The notes below the pieces were generated by a model that did not search any database, was not told the origin of the DNA, and worked only from the letters and a program-made list of their open reading frames with translations. Shown piece after piece: positions 18,200-26,353 of a stretch of 58,212 nucleotides of DNA. The stretch comes from a candidate division FCPU426 bacterium (GTDB taxonomy: Bacteria; Oederibacteriota; Muellerivitia; Muellerivitales; Muellerivitaceae), in contig PLZG01000092.1 of assembly GCA_003152075.1 (NCBI GenBank), positions 1 through 58,212 on the forward strand. Direction: 5' to 3'. The translations under genes and the position numbers were made by a program. Positions within the stretch are counted from its first letter, which is position 1. Every line of letters begins with the position of its first letter.

Positions 18200-19825
18200 A
18201 TGCGTGTGGCAGATCTCGAATTAAAAAAATTTTTGGAATTAAACCCAGGAGGGGGAACGGCTCATTTCTCCGGCCAAAGGGCTTTGATCTTCGATGCCGT
18301 GTCCCATTGGGTTCTTCGTAAAGAACTTATTGATAACTTCGGTGAGAAGACGGCCCAGGGTCTCCTTACCCGATACGGTTATATCCACGGCAGACGTTTG
18401 GCCAAAACCCTGAAAAACAAGTTCAAATGGGATAGCGACGAGGACTGGCAAAAGGCCGGAGCCCGGATTTATGTTTTGCAGGGCCTTTTTACGCTGGACC
18501 CGAATGCACCATCCCCCTTTGGTCTTGAGGGTGGTTCTTTGCGCGATTCCTATGAAGCCGAGCAGCATCTTCTTCTGAGGGGCCGATCGGATAAGCCTGT
18601 TTGCTGGAACCTTTGCGGGCACATCAGCGGTTACCTGAGTTTTGCCATGGATAAGGAAATATACGCCCTTGAGGTTAAGTGCATTGGAAAAGGTGACTCG
18701 ACTTGCCATCTGATAATCAAGTCTGAGGAAGAATGGGGCAGCGCGGTTAGCGATGAACTGGCATTTTTCAAGCTGATCGGAATAGACGACGACTTGGGGT
18801 ACTTCACAACCACGCTGAAACGCAAGGAAAGTGAATTGGCCGAGAGAACACGCAAGCGGGCGATATTGGCCAAAATTGAGGAGGCCCCAGCGGAACTCGT
18901 AGCACGAAGCCCCGAGATGCGCAAATTGCTATTCTTGGCCAAGACCGTCGCCGTCACCGACTCCCCAGTGCTCATTACGGGCGAGAGGGGCATGGGGGAG
19001 GAACGCATGGCGCGCTTTGTGCATGATCATTCCGCCCATGCGGCAGGTCCCTTTATCACCGTGAATTGCGGGGCTATCACTGAGGCCCTTCTGGAAAGCG
19101 AACTTTTTGGTCATGCCCGCGGGGCCTTTCCTGGAGCCACAAAAGACCAACCTGGACTCTTCGAGGAGGCCAACGGCGGGACGCTTTTCTTGGACGAGGT
19201 CGGCGAGATTACCCTTCCCGTGCAGTTGAAGCTTCTTTGGTTGCTTCAGGAGAGGGAAGTTCGCCGAGTAGGTGATATTAAAAGCCGTCCTATCAACGTG
19301 CGGCTTGTAAGCGCAACCAACAAGGATCTGACGGTCGAGGTGGGGGAAAAAAGATTCCGGGAGGATCTTTATTCCCGCCTTAATGTCGCCAAGTTACCTG
19401 TTCCCCCCTTGCGCCAGCGTCGGGAGGACATCCTCCCTCTCGCGCGGCTGTTTCTGGTGAAAGCCGCGCTTCAAATGAAGCGGTCGGTGGACGGATTGAC
19501 TCCCGCAGCGGCGGACCAACTTCTCGGTTACGCCTGGCCCGGCAATGTGCGCGAGCTGGAGGATTCAATGGAACGGGCGGTTGCACTTGCCAAGACGAAT
19601 CTCGTGGATGTTCTGGATCTTCCCCCCGAGATGCGCCTGGGGATGCCCCTTATTCCCAGCAAAGTAGCGCCCCGGCTTCTGAAGGATATCGAGAAGGATC
19701 ACATTCTGGAAGTCCTGAAAAAAACAGGCGGCAATCGGATAAAAGCCGCTGAATTGATGGGCATGGGCGTGGCAACCCTCTACCGAAAACTCAAAGCTTA
19801 CAAATTGGATAAGGAGAGATTTTAA
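18200..19825 (+). CDS. XylR-like sensor-AAA+ regulator with altered Walker A
   Basis: A 541-residue protein with the XylR/DmpR layout: N-terminal XylR_N segment (GQRALIFDAVSHWVLRKELID...GLLTRYGY), a V4R ligand domain (VCWNLCGHISGYLSF...CIGKGDSTCH, residues about 134-172), AAA+ domain (235-460) and Fis-type HTH. The Walker A motif is GERGMGEE (261-268) instead of GESGTGKE, so the ATP-binding Lys is Glu, and the sigma54-contact loop is GAFPGA instead of GAFTGA. Walker B (GGTLFLDEVGE) is intact. ATP-driven sigma54 activation is therefore doubtful. ATG at 18200 follows AAGGGA by six bases; the frame upstream is non-homologous. Paralogue of the gene at 3234. Confidence 0.9.
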   Translation: MRVADLELKKFLELNPGGGTAHFSGQRALIFDAVSHWVLRKELIDNFGEKTAQGLLTRYGYIHGRRLAKTLKNKFKWDSDEDWQKAGARIYVLQGLFTLDPNAPSPFGLEGGSLRDSYEAEQHLLLRGRSDKPVCWNLCGHISGYLSFAMDKEIYALEVKCIGKGDSTCHLIIKSEEEWGSAVSDELAFFKLIGIDDDLGYFTTTLKRKESELAERTRKRAILAKIEEAPAELVARSPEMRKLLFLAKTVAVTDSPVLITGERGMGEERMARFVHDHSAHAAGPFITVNCGAITEALLESELFGHARGAFPGATKDQPGLFEEANGGTLFLDEVGEITLPVQLKLLWLLQEREVRRVGDIKSRPINVRLVSATNKDLTVEVGEKRFREDLYSRLNVAKLPVPPLRQRREDILPLARLFLVKAALQMKRSVDGLTPAAADQLLGYAWPGNVRELEDSMERAVALAKTNLVDVLDLPPEMRLGMPLIPSKVAPRLLKDIEKDHILEVLKKTGGNRIKAAELMGMGVATLYRKLKAYKLDKERF

Positions 19826-19893
19826 CACGGTGCTAGTGAAGTGGCGTTACCTACCACACGATATCCTTTTTAAAAATATTCCGGGGGAGATTA

Positions 19894-19980
19894 ATGCTGG
19901 GAAAATATCTCAAAACGGGCTCCGAAAAAAACCTTCCCGTCCCCCAAGCCGGCCGATGGGGCGGGGACCATCAAATTTAA
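19894..19980 (+). CDS. Possible 28-residue leader peptide before LacI-type gene
   Basis: A 28-codon frame with an excellent GGGGGAG site five to six bases before ATG 19894, ending 34 bp before the LacI-type regulator start. The peptide (MLGKYLKTGSEKNLPVPQAG...) has no regulatory codon run and no known family. It could be a translated leader or chance. Confidence 0.3.
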   Translation: MLGKYLKTGSEKNLPVPQAGRWGGDHQI

Positions 19981-20014
19981 GAGATAAAATATACAGCGGG
20001 GTATGTGAAAAGAA

Positions 20015-21079
20015 ATGATGAATAGGATCAAATCCAGGCCCACCTTGAAGCAGATCGCGAAATTTTGCGGCGTTTCCCATACAACCGTGTCCATGGTCGT
20101 CAACCGGAATCCCCGCATATCCTCCGTTACCACTGAAAAAGTGATGGCGGCCATCAAAAAGTTCAACTATTACCCGAACCTGGCGGCCCGTGACTTGGTT
20201 ATGTCCCGGACCAATACCATCGGCATTTTCGGGACCATGTTCGATTCCCCCTATTACAACGAGATCATCCGCGGGATCGAAATGGAATGCCGCCACTTCA
20301 ACGTGGATTTGAAAATTTACAATTGCAATGGCACACTGGAGGACTTCAACGACATCTACGACCGCATTCTGGGGGAACGGAGGATCGATGCAATCATCGC
20401 TTTATCCGTGCCAATGGAGGACGCCGTTCTGGAAAGGTTCCAAAAGGAAGAACTTCCGCTCATTATCCTCCAGCCCGTTGCCATCGAAGGCCCTAACCAT
20501 TTATTGGAAAAAATACCGATCCTTCAGGCGGAGGATCGAAAAGGTACTTATAAGGCGGTCACCTGCCTGATTTCCTTGGGACACAAGAAAATCGGATTCG
20601 TGAACGGCCCGGAAGACCTCAAAATCTGTCAGGACCGCCTGACAGGTTATCGGGAAGGACTGCGGGACAACAATATCCCCTTCCTGGAAGATTTCGTGGC
20701 TTATTCCCATTTCCGTCCGGATGCCTTCACGATGGAGGCCGGCTTCCAGTTGGCAAATGGGCTTTTGGACAAGTTTCCTGATTTAACGGCTATCTGCTGC
20801 GTGTCCGACACCATGGCCATCGGCGCCATCAAGGCCGTGCGGCGAAAGGGACGTTCGGTGCCGGAGGACGTCTCTATCATCGGCTTCGACGACACCTATG
20901 TGGCACGTTTGGCGGACCCCGCCTTGACCACCCTTCACCAACCCCTTTTAGAAATGGGAAAGTCCTCGGTCACCATTGCCTATTCGATACTGAATAAAAA
21001 ACCGGTCGAGTACCTGCATAGGGGTTTTGACGTGGAACTCATCATTCGGGAATCCACGGGTAAACCGCGCAAAAAATAG
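20015..21079 (+). CDS. LacI/GalR-family transcriptional regulator
   Basis: A 354-residue DNA-binding repressor. The N-terminal HTH is TLKQIAKFCGVSHTTVSMVVNRNPRISSVTTEKVMAAI, with the hinge helix YYPNLAARDLV, and the periplasmic-binding-like core runs NTIGIFGTMFDSPYYNEIIRGIE to LHQPLLEMGKSS. The ligand is not evident; no transporter or catabolic gene is adjacent. ATG 20015 (Met-Met) is used; 20018 is equally possible. It is not in an obvious operon and may regulate distant genes. A palindrome copy lies 43 bp after its stop. Confidence 0.92.
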   Translation: MMNRIKSRPTLKQIAKFCGVSHTTVSMVVNRNPRISSVTTEKVMAAIKKFNYYPNLAARDLVMSRTNTIGIFGTMFDSPYYNEIIRGIEMECRHFNVDLKIYNCNGTLEDFNDIYDRILGERRIDAIIALSVPMEDAVLERFQKEELPLIILQPVAIEGPNHLLEKIPILQAEDRKGTYKAVTCLISLGHKKIGFVNGPEDLKICQDRLTGYREGLRDNNIPFLEDFVAYSHFRPDAFTMEAGFQLANGLLDKFPDLTAICCVSDTMAIGAIKAVRRKGRSVPEDVSIIGFDDTYVARLADPALTTLHQPLLEMGKSSVTIAYSILNKKPVEYLHRGFDVELIIRESTGKPRKK

Positions 21080-21122
21080 CGGGGATAGGTTCCATCACAA
21101 AAGTGAGAGAAAGATGGAAAGG

Positions 21123-21152
21123 TTGTCCACTACGGGGACCCCGGTTGGACAG
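21123..21152 (+). repeat. Palindromic intergenic repeat, copy 9
   Basis: TTGTCCACTACGGG, GA, CCCCGGTTGGACAG. The inner arms no longer pair well. Confidence 0.75.
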
Positions 21153-21781
21153 TAGGAAGCCCGTATATTCTCCGAAATTAAGAACTTTTAATGAGGGGGC
21201 AGATCATCTGGGAAATCCCTGGTTAAACCAATTCCTAAATAAAGACTCGGAGAGAACTCGGGGTCTTCTTCTATCCTTTTTTGTTCCAGTCAAAAGCATT
21301 CATTGAGAAGAGAAGGGTGTAAAGGGGGGTGAAAGCCCTGTATGCCCATTCTGAGGATTGACAGGACGGGGCTGGCCTAAGAGCGGCTTTGTTCCTCTGA
21401 TTCCGGGATATTGGCAACCGATTTTTTATGGCAACTGTTTCGTTTGTAACGGTTGCCACAACCAAACCTTGCCGTTCGCCAGGTAGGCTCTCGGCAGGTG
21501 TCAATCTATCGGGTGCGCCCAAGGCTTGAACCTCACCTGGTGTTTCGGCATAGGGGGGCGGGCTTAATTCGGTATCCCACTTTTTCCCCGAGCCGATCAA
21601 AGTGACACCCAATCAGATCAAATTGATTCACTCCTGAACCAACCAACCCCAAAGTTCAGCGTCACTGCCAATTTTTTAATTCTTTCCCCTGTCCGCGCGG
21701 GGCATGATATTTGCTTTGTTACCATTCATGACTTCCATAAGAAGGTTTATGGTTTTCAAATTTATCTTAAGAAAGATACCC
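21153..21781. other. Long intergenic region before ice-binding-like gene
   Basis: About 630 bp without a supportable gene. It holds a weak terminator-like hairpin (AAGACTC at 21242-21248 against GGGTCTT at 21261-21267, then a T-run), and a good hairpin at 21429-21458 listed separately. The rest shows no motif I recognise; the minus-strand frame at 21271-21612 looks non-coding. Confidence 0.4.
21429..21458. repeat. Stem-loop in long intergenic region
   Basis: TGGCAACTGTT (21429-21439) pairs with AACGGTTGCCA (21448-21458), eleven pairs with one G-T wobble on the RNA level and an eight-base loop. GGCAACCG upstream at about 21412 offers an alternative partner for CGGTTGCC, so two structures compete. 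No T-run, so not a terminator. Could be structured leader RNA or an operator. Confidence 0.35.
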
Positions 21782-22576
21782 ATGAAAAGATTTTTGGAAA
21801 CCAAGATTTTATTTTTGGCTTTATTCCTGGCGGCGATTCCCGTCCTTTATTTAACGGGATGTTGCAACAACAGCCTGGTTGGCGCGAAGGGGATGTACGG
21901 GACCGGCCTGGGCCCGGGTCCGGTGGAAATGGGAAAGGCGGGAAATTTCGTCATCCTCGCCAAAACCGGGGTGGATACGGTTCCGACCTCAAAAGTAACC
22001 GGGAATATTGGCGTGAGCCCGATTGACCGGACGGCCCTAACCGGTTTTTCCGAAACAATGGATAGTTCCAACGTTTTTTCAACCTCCGCTCAGGTGACCG
22101 GAAAACTTTACGCGGCTGATTACACCGCTCCCACCCCCGCGAACCTTACCACCGCCATCAGCAACATGCAAACGGCCTATACCACCGCCGCCGGACTACC
22201 GGCGAAGGTCACCGAACTGGGCGCGGGAAATATCGGGGGCCTTACCCTGGCTCCGGGAGTCTACAAATGGGGGACCGGCCTTACCATTCCGACGGACGTG
22301 ACGCTCGCCGGAGGCGCTAATGACACCTGGGTTTTCCAAATCGCGCAAACGTTGGACCTGGCGGCGGCCCACTCGGTCCTGTTGAGCGGAGGAGCCAAGG
22401 CTTCCAATATTGTTTGGCAGGTCGCGGGAGTCGTGACCCTTAACACGACCTCGCACATGGAGGGAACCATCCTGGCGCAAACAAAGATCGACATGCTGGC
22501 GGGCGCCTCCATCAACGGCAGGCTTTTCGCCCAAAGCGCGGTTAACATTAAAAGCAGCGTCGTTACCCAACCCTAG
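21782..22576 (+). CDS. Ice-binding-like lipoprotein (DUF3494 type)
   Basis: A 264-residue lipoprotein with lipobox LTGC followed by CNN, then a repeat-poor beta-helix domain beginning MGKAGNFVILAKTGVDTVPTSKVTGNIGVSP, the hallmark of the ice-binding-protein-like (DUF3494) family. Further family marks are LTPGVYKW-like LAPGVYKWGTGLTIPTDVTLAGGANDTWVFQIA and HMEGTILAQTKIDMLAGASINGRLFAQ. In many bacteria this fold is an adhesin or surface protein rather than an antifreeze. ATG at 21782 starts the signal peptide; the longer frame from 21704 adds a non-typical leader. It is followed 65 bp later by an outer-membrane barrel gene. Confidence 0.88.
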   Translation: MKRFLETKILFLALFLAAIPVLYLTGCCNNSLVGAKGMYGTGLGPGPVEMGKAGNFVILAKTGVDTVPTSKVTGNIGVSPIDRTALTGFSETMDSSNVFSTSAQVTGKLYAADYTAPTPANLTTAISNMQTAYTTAAGLPAKVTELGAGNIGGLTLAPGVYKWGTGLTIPTDVTLAGGANDTWVFQIAQTLDLAAAHSVLLSGGAKASNIVWQVAGVVTLNTTSHMEGTILAQTKIDMLAGASINGRLFAQSAVNIKSSVVTQP

Positions 22577-22641
22577 TTTTAAGGATGTTTTTTGAAAGGG
22601 TCAGGGTTTAGGGCAGTGAAAATCCAAATTGGGAGAAGAAA

Positions 22642-23184
22642 ATGAAAAAAATATTGAGTTTGGTGGCGGGTCTGATGCTGGTTGCCTCACTATCCTTCGC
22701 CGACGAAGGGAAGCCGGAGGGAATGTACCTGGGCCTCGGCGCGGGCATGGATTTTCCGGGATACAATTGGTGGTCCGGAACGCCAGTGGGTTTGGGCGGG
22801 AAGATTTTCGGGGGTTATTCGTTTGATCGGTCCGCCGCCATCCAGCTGGATTTGGATGGGGCGATTTATTCCTACTCCAACGGCAACAGCACCTTTGATC
22901 TTTATATATTGCCGGAATTTAAATACACCTTTGATAACCCGGGTTTCCAGCCCTACCTTTTGGTCGGCGGGGGATTAAACCTGTCCCTCAACTCCGGGGG
23001 AGGAACTTCAACCTCCGCTGGTTATTTCGCGGGTGTCGCCGGTGTCGGGTTCCAGTTTGACTTGGGGGGCAGCACCTCGCTTTTCTTGGAGGGTAAACTC
23101 CATATGGCCTTCGTGAGCGTCGCGGGCGCCTCGGATGTCGCCGATGATTTTCCCTTTACCGCCGGATTAAAGTTCCCACTTTAA
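22642..23184 (+). CDS. Outer-membrane beta-barrel protein
   Basis: A 180-residue protein with signal peptide (MKKILSLVAGLMLVASLSFA, cleavage before DEGK) and alternating hydrophobic beta strands rich in Gly, Tyr and Trp, such as MYLGLGAGMDFPGYNWW, KIFGGYSFDRSAAIQLDL, FQPYLLVGGGLNLSL and AGVAGVGFQFDLGG. Size and strand pattern fit an eight-stranded OmpA/OmpW-like barrel. The last residues (AGLKFPL) replace the usual terminal Phe by Leu. ATG 22642 has GGGAGAAGA nearby. Last gene before the tRNA fragment and the mobile region. Confidence 0.85.
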   Translation: MKKILSLVAGLMLVASLSFADEGKPEGMYLGLGAGMDFPGYNWWSGTPVGLGGKIFGGYSFDRSAAIQLDLDGAIYSYSNGNSTFDLYILPEFKYTFDNPGFQPYLLVGGGLNLSLNSGGGTSTSAGYFAGVAGVGFQFDLGGSTSLFLEGKLHMAFVSVAGASDVADDFPFTAGLKFPL

Positions 23185-23223
23185 CCGGGTGCTGGCGAAG
23201 CCGCGCTGAATTTTCACAAAAGT

Positions 23224-23278
23224 CTCAAAATCTATCGACCTCACGGTCATGTCGGTTCAAGTCCGACCTCGGGCACCA
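23224..23278 (+). tRNA. 3' part of tRNA-Leu(CAA), probable attachment site
   Basis: From the anticodon loop CTCAAAA (23224-23230, anticodon CAA) the sequence is a proper class II tRNA: 3' anticodon stem TCTAT, variable arm GACC-TCAC-GGTC (23237-23248), T arm GTCGG-TTCAAGT-CCGAC (23251-23267), acceptor strand CTCGGGC, discriminator A and encoded CCA (23276-23278). The required 5' half (GCCCGAG, D arm and matching anticodon stem ATAGA) is not upstream. The break in the anticodon loop is a typical tyrosine-recombinase integration point. It is therefore a tRNA fragment, not a working gene. Confidence 0.8.
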
Positions 23279-23340
23279 ATTTTTTCTTTTTTTAAAACTG
23301 TGAAAAACCTTAAAAATCATTGTCCCTAGCAGGCTTTGAG

Positions 23341-23380
23341 AGCCTCCGCTCGTAAAATTTTTACGCGCGGAGGCTTTTTT
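23341..23380 (+). terminator. Strong terminator at edge of mobile region
   Basis: AGCCTCCGCTCGTAAAA (23341-23357) pairs with TTTTACGCGCGGAGGCT (23359-23375) with one mismatch, followed by TTTTT. A/T pairs near the tip will open to give the loop. May isolate the inserted element from upstream transcription. Confidence 0.85.
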
Positions 23381-23386
23381 GTTTGT

Positions 23387-23414
23387 GGCAGTCAGAGGCA
23401 GTCAAGGGCAGTCA
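23387..23414. repeat. Three 10-bp-phased GGCAGTCA repeats
   Basis: GGCAGTCA occurs at 23387-23394, 23397-23404 and 23407-23414, exactly one helical turn apart, about 110 bp from the tRNA fragment. Spacing and place fit arm-type recombinase/excisionase sites or iterons; the binding protein is unknown. Confidence 0.5.
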
Positions 23415-23531
23415 AAACCGGTAAAAACTGGACACCAAAGACTCGTATAAGACACGGGATGGACACCAACCGAAGGGCAAAAGTCTATTGCAAAATCTAT
23501 TGTGTCCTCTCCGAGTATTTATCAGAGGTCG

Positions 23532-23548
23532 ATAGACAAATAGTCTAT
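23532..23548. promoter_or_regulatory. Operator-like inverted repeat upstream of traD-like gene
   Basis: ATAGAC-AAATA-GTCTAT. Related AGTCTATTGC words are at 23482-23491 and 23542-23551, with AATCTATTGT at 23494-23503, so a regulator could bind several times ahead of the coupling-protein gene. Confidence 0.4.
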
Positions 23549-23640
23549 TGCTCTCCACCCCTGTTTAGACTTGCATGATTACTGAACCTTGTTAATTCTA
23601 AATGTGATTTGGAGTTACTCTGAGGTCAGGTTAGGGATTA

Positions 23641-25449
23641 ATGTTCAGGAATTTCTTTAAGGCAGTTGAGAAGCATACACCGCCTGTCCTTATGGGATTT
23701 GGGGTCTATTCGGCTCTCAAGTTCACGCTGGAGGTCTCTGGAGTAATTGGGGTGTCTTTAACCCCATTCGACACGCTATCGGCCCTTTCTGTTGGATTTC
23801 TCTACCTTTTCGAGAAGCATGTCCCCATGAACCACATTTTGGCGTTAGCCCCCGCTGTTATTGCCCTTTCCTTTTTTCATGACTTTTTCGGAGTGTTCCT
23901 TGGGGCCGATGGGTTTACGGGGGATGTGGTACTAGGACTTTCTGTTGTGATTGGGGTTTGCGTTTATTTCATCCACTTTGCAATGAGAAAAATCCCTGAA
24001 CAGGAAGGGGAATCCCCAAAGCATGAAGGGGGAAGATATTCACTTTACCTAGATGCGGAGAACAAGTTCTTTATTCCCGCAGAGTTGCTCAAATACCACA
24101 CCGAAGTAATCGGATCTTCCGGTATGGGGAAAACAAATATCTTCAATTACCTCATCGAACAGGGAATTAGAAACGGTCTTGGAATGTTTGTGTTCGATGC
24201 CAAATCCAATTACAACAAAACCATTCCGTATTACGCTTCAAAACACAAAAGACTTAACGACTTTAAATATTTTGATCTCGCAGACATAAAGAGGAGCCAA
24301 ACCTACAATCCAGATTTCAAAGACAAACCGGACGAGGTTTTTAACGGTCTAATGAAGTCGATTTTTTATGGGCCAGTAACGCAGGAATATTACCGCGACC
24401 AAGCCAGCGACATTTTAAGCAATCTAACCAACCTTCTATTCCTAGAATTCAAGCACGTTACCCGCATGGATTACCAAAATCTTATTTCAAACGAGATAAG
24501 GTCTTTTAAAACCATAGAGCATTTAGCCAAACGGCATAAGGATTCTGTTTCAGGAAAATACTTCCTTGAGAAATGGGTCAAGATGGCCGAGAAGGATAGG
24601 GAAATGAACCTATCAGGACTTACGAGCAAATTGGCAAGGTTTACCAGCCGCGAATGGTCCCCTCTAATCAATACCTTAAACCCGGATATCAAAATGCGTG
24701 ATGTTGTTGAAAAACAGCAAATTTTCTTATTTGGTACTTCTTCATTGGTGAACCAGGAAGACTCAAAACCAGTAATCATTTCGGCTTTGATCGACTTAGC
24801 GGGGGTTATTGGTCGTCGGCTTATTGAAAAGCCAGAAATCCCATTTTTCGTATTTTTGGACGAGTTCTACACAGCGGCATATCCAGGCTTAAATGACCTT
24901 ATATCCCTTGGCCGGGAAGCCAATGTTTGCTTTTTCCTTGCCCATCACAGTTTGGGTCAGCTTGGAGCCGTAAGCCAGGAATTTAAGGACGACATTCTTA
25001 CCAATACAAATCACAAGATCGTTATGAACATCACGGAGAAGGACACTGTAGATTTCTTTGCCTCTATTTTCGGAACAAAGGTAACCAAGAAGGACGTTTA
25101 CTCTTACGACACCCGCATGGCCCAAGCAAGGGGAAGAACCGAGAAAATGGATGAAGAATTCATCATCCACCCCAATTATTTAAGGGGAATGAAACGCGGT
25201 GAAGCTGTCTGTCGGATCGTTTATGTAGGAGGGCCTAAGGTTTTTAAGATGAAACTCAAGGAAATCAAACCGCCGCCAAGAGAATTTGATTACGTGGGTT
25301 GTGTCCCGATCAGAAATAACCATTTAAAACAAAACGAAACCAACATTGTCGAAGTCCCGGATGCCCCGAAACAACAAAAGAAAGCGACTAAGGGAGAAGC
25401 TCCTGTTTTGGAAAAGATCGAATCCGAATTACCAATGCACAATGAATAG
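23641..25449 (+). CDS. TraD/VirD4-type conjugative coupling ATPase
   Basis: A 602-residue membrane-anchored ATPase that would link a relaxed DNA substrate to a type IV secretion channel. Three to four hydrophobic segments occupy residues 14-115; Walker A GSSGMGKT is at 158-165, the FVFDAKSN strand at 183-190, Walker B FFVFLDEFY around 402-410, and the C-terminal motor continues with FLAHHSLGQLGAVSQEFKDDILTNTNHKIVMN, as in TraG/TraD proteins with a TraM-recognition domain. ATG 23641 follows an in-frame stop directly, so the start is fixed. It opens the mobile region and is followed 24 bp later by a replication-relaxation-like gene. The matching VirB4 and VirB8-like genes lie at 55-57 kb. Confidence 0.9.
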   Translation: MFRNFFKAVEKHTPPVLMGFGVYSALKFTLEVSGVIGVSLTPFDTLSALSVGFLYLFEKHVPMNHILALAPAVIALSFFHDFFGVFLGADGFTGDVVLGLSVVIGVCVYFIHFAMRKIPEQEGESPKHEGGRYSLYLDAENKFFIPAELLKYHTEVIGSSGMGKTNIFNYLIEQGIRNGLGMFVFDAKSNYNKTIPYYASKHKRLNDFKYFDLADIKRSQTYNPDFKDKPDEVFNGLMKSIFYGPVTQEYYRDQASDILSNLTNLLFLEFKHVTRMDYQNLISNEIRSFKTIEHLAKRHKDSVSGKYFLEKWVKMAEKDREMNLSGLTSKLARFTSREWSPLINTLNPDIKMRDVVEKQQIFLFGTSSLVNQEDSKPVIISALIDLAGVIGRRLIEKPEIPFFVFLDEFYTAAYPGLNDLISLGREANVCFFLAHHSLGQLGAVSQEFKDDILTNTNHKIVMNITEKDTVDFFASIFGTKVTKKDVYSYDTRMAQARGRTEKMDEEFIIHPNYLRGMKRGEAVCRIVYVGGPKVFKMKLKEIKPPPREFDYVGCVPIRNNHLKQNETNIVEVPDAPKQQKKATKGEAPVLEKIESELPMHNE

Positions 25450-25473
25450 TAATTAAAGGGAAAAGGTTGGGTT

Positions 25474-26286
25474 TTGAATAAAAACATTGAAATAACCGAA
25501 GAAGAGTTAAGCCATTTAGCGTGGATTCATTCAAATAAATTTACGATTCCAGAATTATTCCATAAAAGGTTCATCCAACCAAGGACCTACCGAATGGCCT
25601 GCCATGTCCTCAGAAACCAGTATTTGAAAAGGGGGTTCCTCGAAATGACCAAGGCGGAAAGCACCACCTTTCAGGACACCTTGTATTACTTAACTGCGGG
25701 GGCCATTCAAATTTTGGACGAGAAGGAAAAGATACTGGTGAGGTCAACAAATTATCCCGTTAAGGTCAATCCGCATGAAAGGAACCACGACTTATCAGTC
25801 CAGGCAATCCGAATCGCATTTGAAAACAATAAAGAGCTTGGGAGGTTATTTTGGTTGTCTGATTTTGAAATGCGATCTGGAATCACCCCGGCAATTAAGA
25901 AAACCTTCCTGGCAGGGGAGTTGGACAAAGAGGAATGGCGGTCTAATTGGGTAAATATCCAAATCAAGGGACGCCGGACCCCGGATGGCTATTTTGAAGC
26001 GGATTTAGAAGGGAAAAGATATGGATTCATTTTGGAATTTGAGAATGTTCCTAACCCTGAGGCGAAAATAAGCAGGATGATCGAATACTTGGACGAATCC
26101 TTCCCCGAAGCATTAAGGCTAGTAGTTTCGGCAGATGCCAAAAACGCGGTGAGAATGATTAACATTCTTCGTTCCAAAATTAGCGACCGGGAAAAACATC
26201 GTTGGTATGTAGGCAATTTGGAAAAAGCCGTTACTTTGCCTTTTAAAAAGATTTGGCATCAGATTAACCACCCAGTTATTGAGTAA
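25474..26286 (+). CDS. Replication-relaxation family-like protein
   Basis: A 270-residue protein. Residues about 25-75 resemble a winged helix (FHKRFIQPRTYRMACHVLRNQYLKRGFL) and the middle carries NHDLSVQAIRIAF and the segment RRTPDGYFEADLEGKRYGFILEFEN, the layout of replication-relaxation proteins (PF13814 type) found on Gram-positive and other plasmids and ICEs. The E-x-E / P-D residues recall a PD-(D/E)XK-like core, so DNA binding or nicking is possible. TTG at 25474 is the start, with AAAAGG ten bases before. Directly downstream of the coupling protein, it is the best candidate for a DNA-processing partner, since no classical relaxase is visible. Confidence 0.65.
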   Translation: MNKNIEITEEELSHLAWIHSNKFTIPELFHKRFIQPRTYRMACHVLRNQYLKRGFLEMTKAESTTFQDTLYYLTAGAIQILDEKEKILVRSTNYPVKVNPHERNHDLSVQAIRIAFENNKELGRLFWLSDFEMRSGITPAIKKTFLAGELDKEEWRSNWVNIQIKGRRTPDGYFEADLEGKRYGFILEFENVPNPEAKISRMIEYLDESFPEALRLVVSADAKNAVRMINILRSKISDREKHRWYVGNLEKAVTLPFKKIWHQINHPVIE

Positions 26287-26310
26287 CCAATTTTTGGTAT
26301 TTTGGTGGAT

Positions 26311-26339
26311 TTGACAGTACGCCATATATGGCGTACTCT
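26311..26339 (+). promoter_or_regulatory. Promoter with palindromic operator for XRE two-gene module
   Basis: TTGACA (26311-26316), 17-bp spacer, TACTCT (26334-26339). The spacer is almost filled by a perfect 22-bp palindrome, AGTACGCCATA/TATGGCGTACT (26316-26337), overlapping both hexamers. Binding there must exclude RNA polymerase. The XRE protein of the same unit is the obvious candidate. Confidence 0.75.
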
Positions 26340-26353
26340 AAAGGGGTGGAAAC

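Noticed and set aside
21271-21612. 113-codon minus frame
   Set aside because: No ribosome site, composition unlike neighbours and it covers structured DNA.
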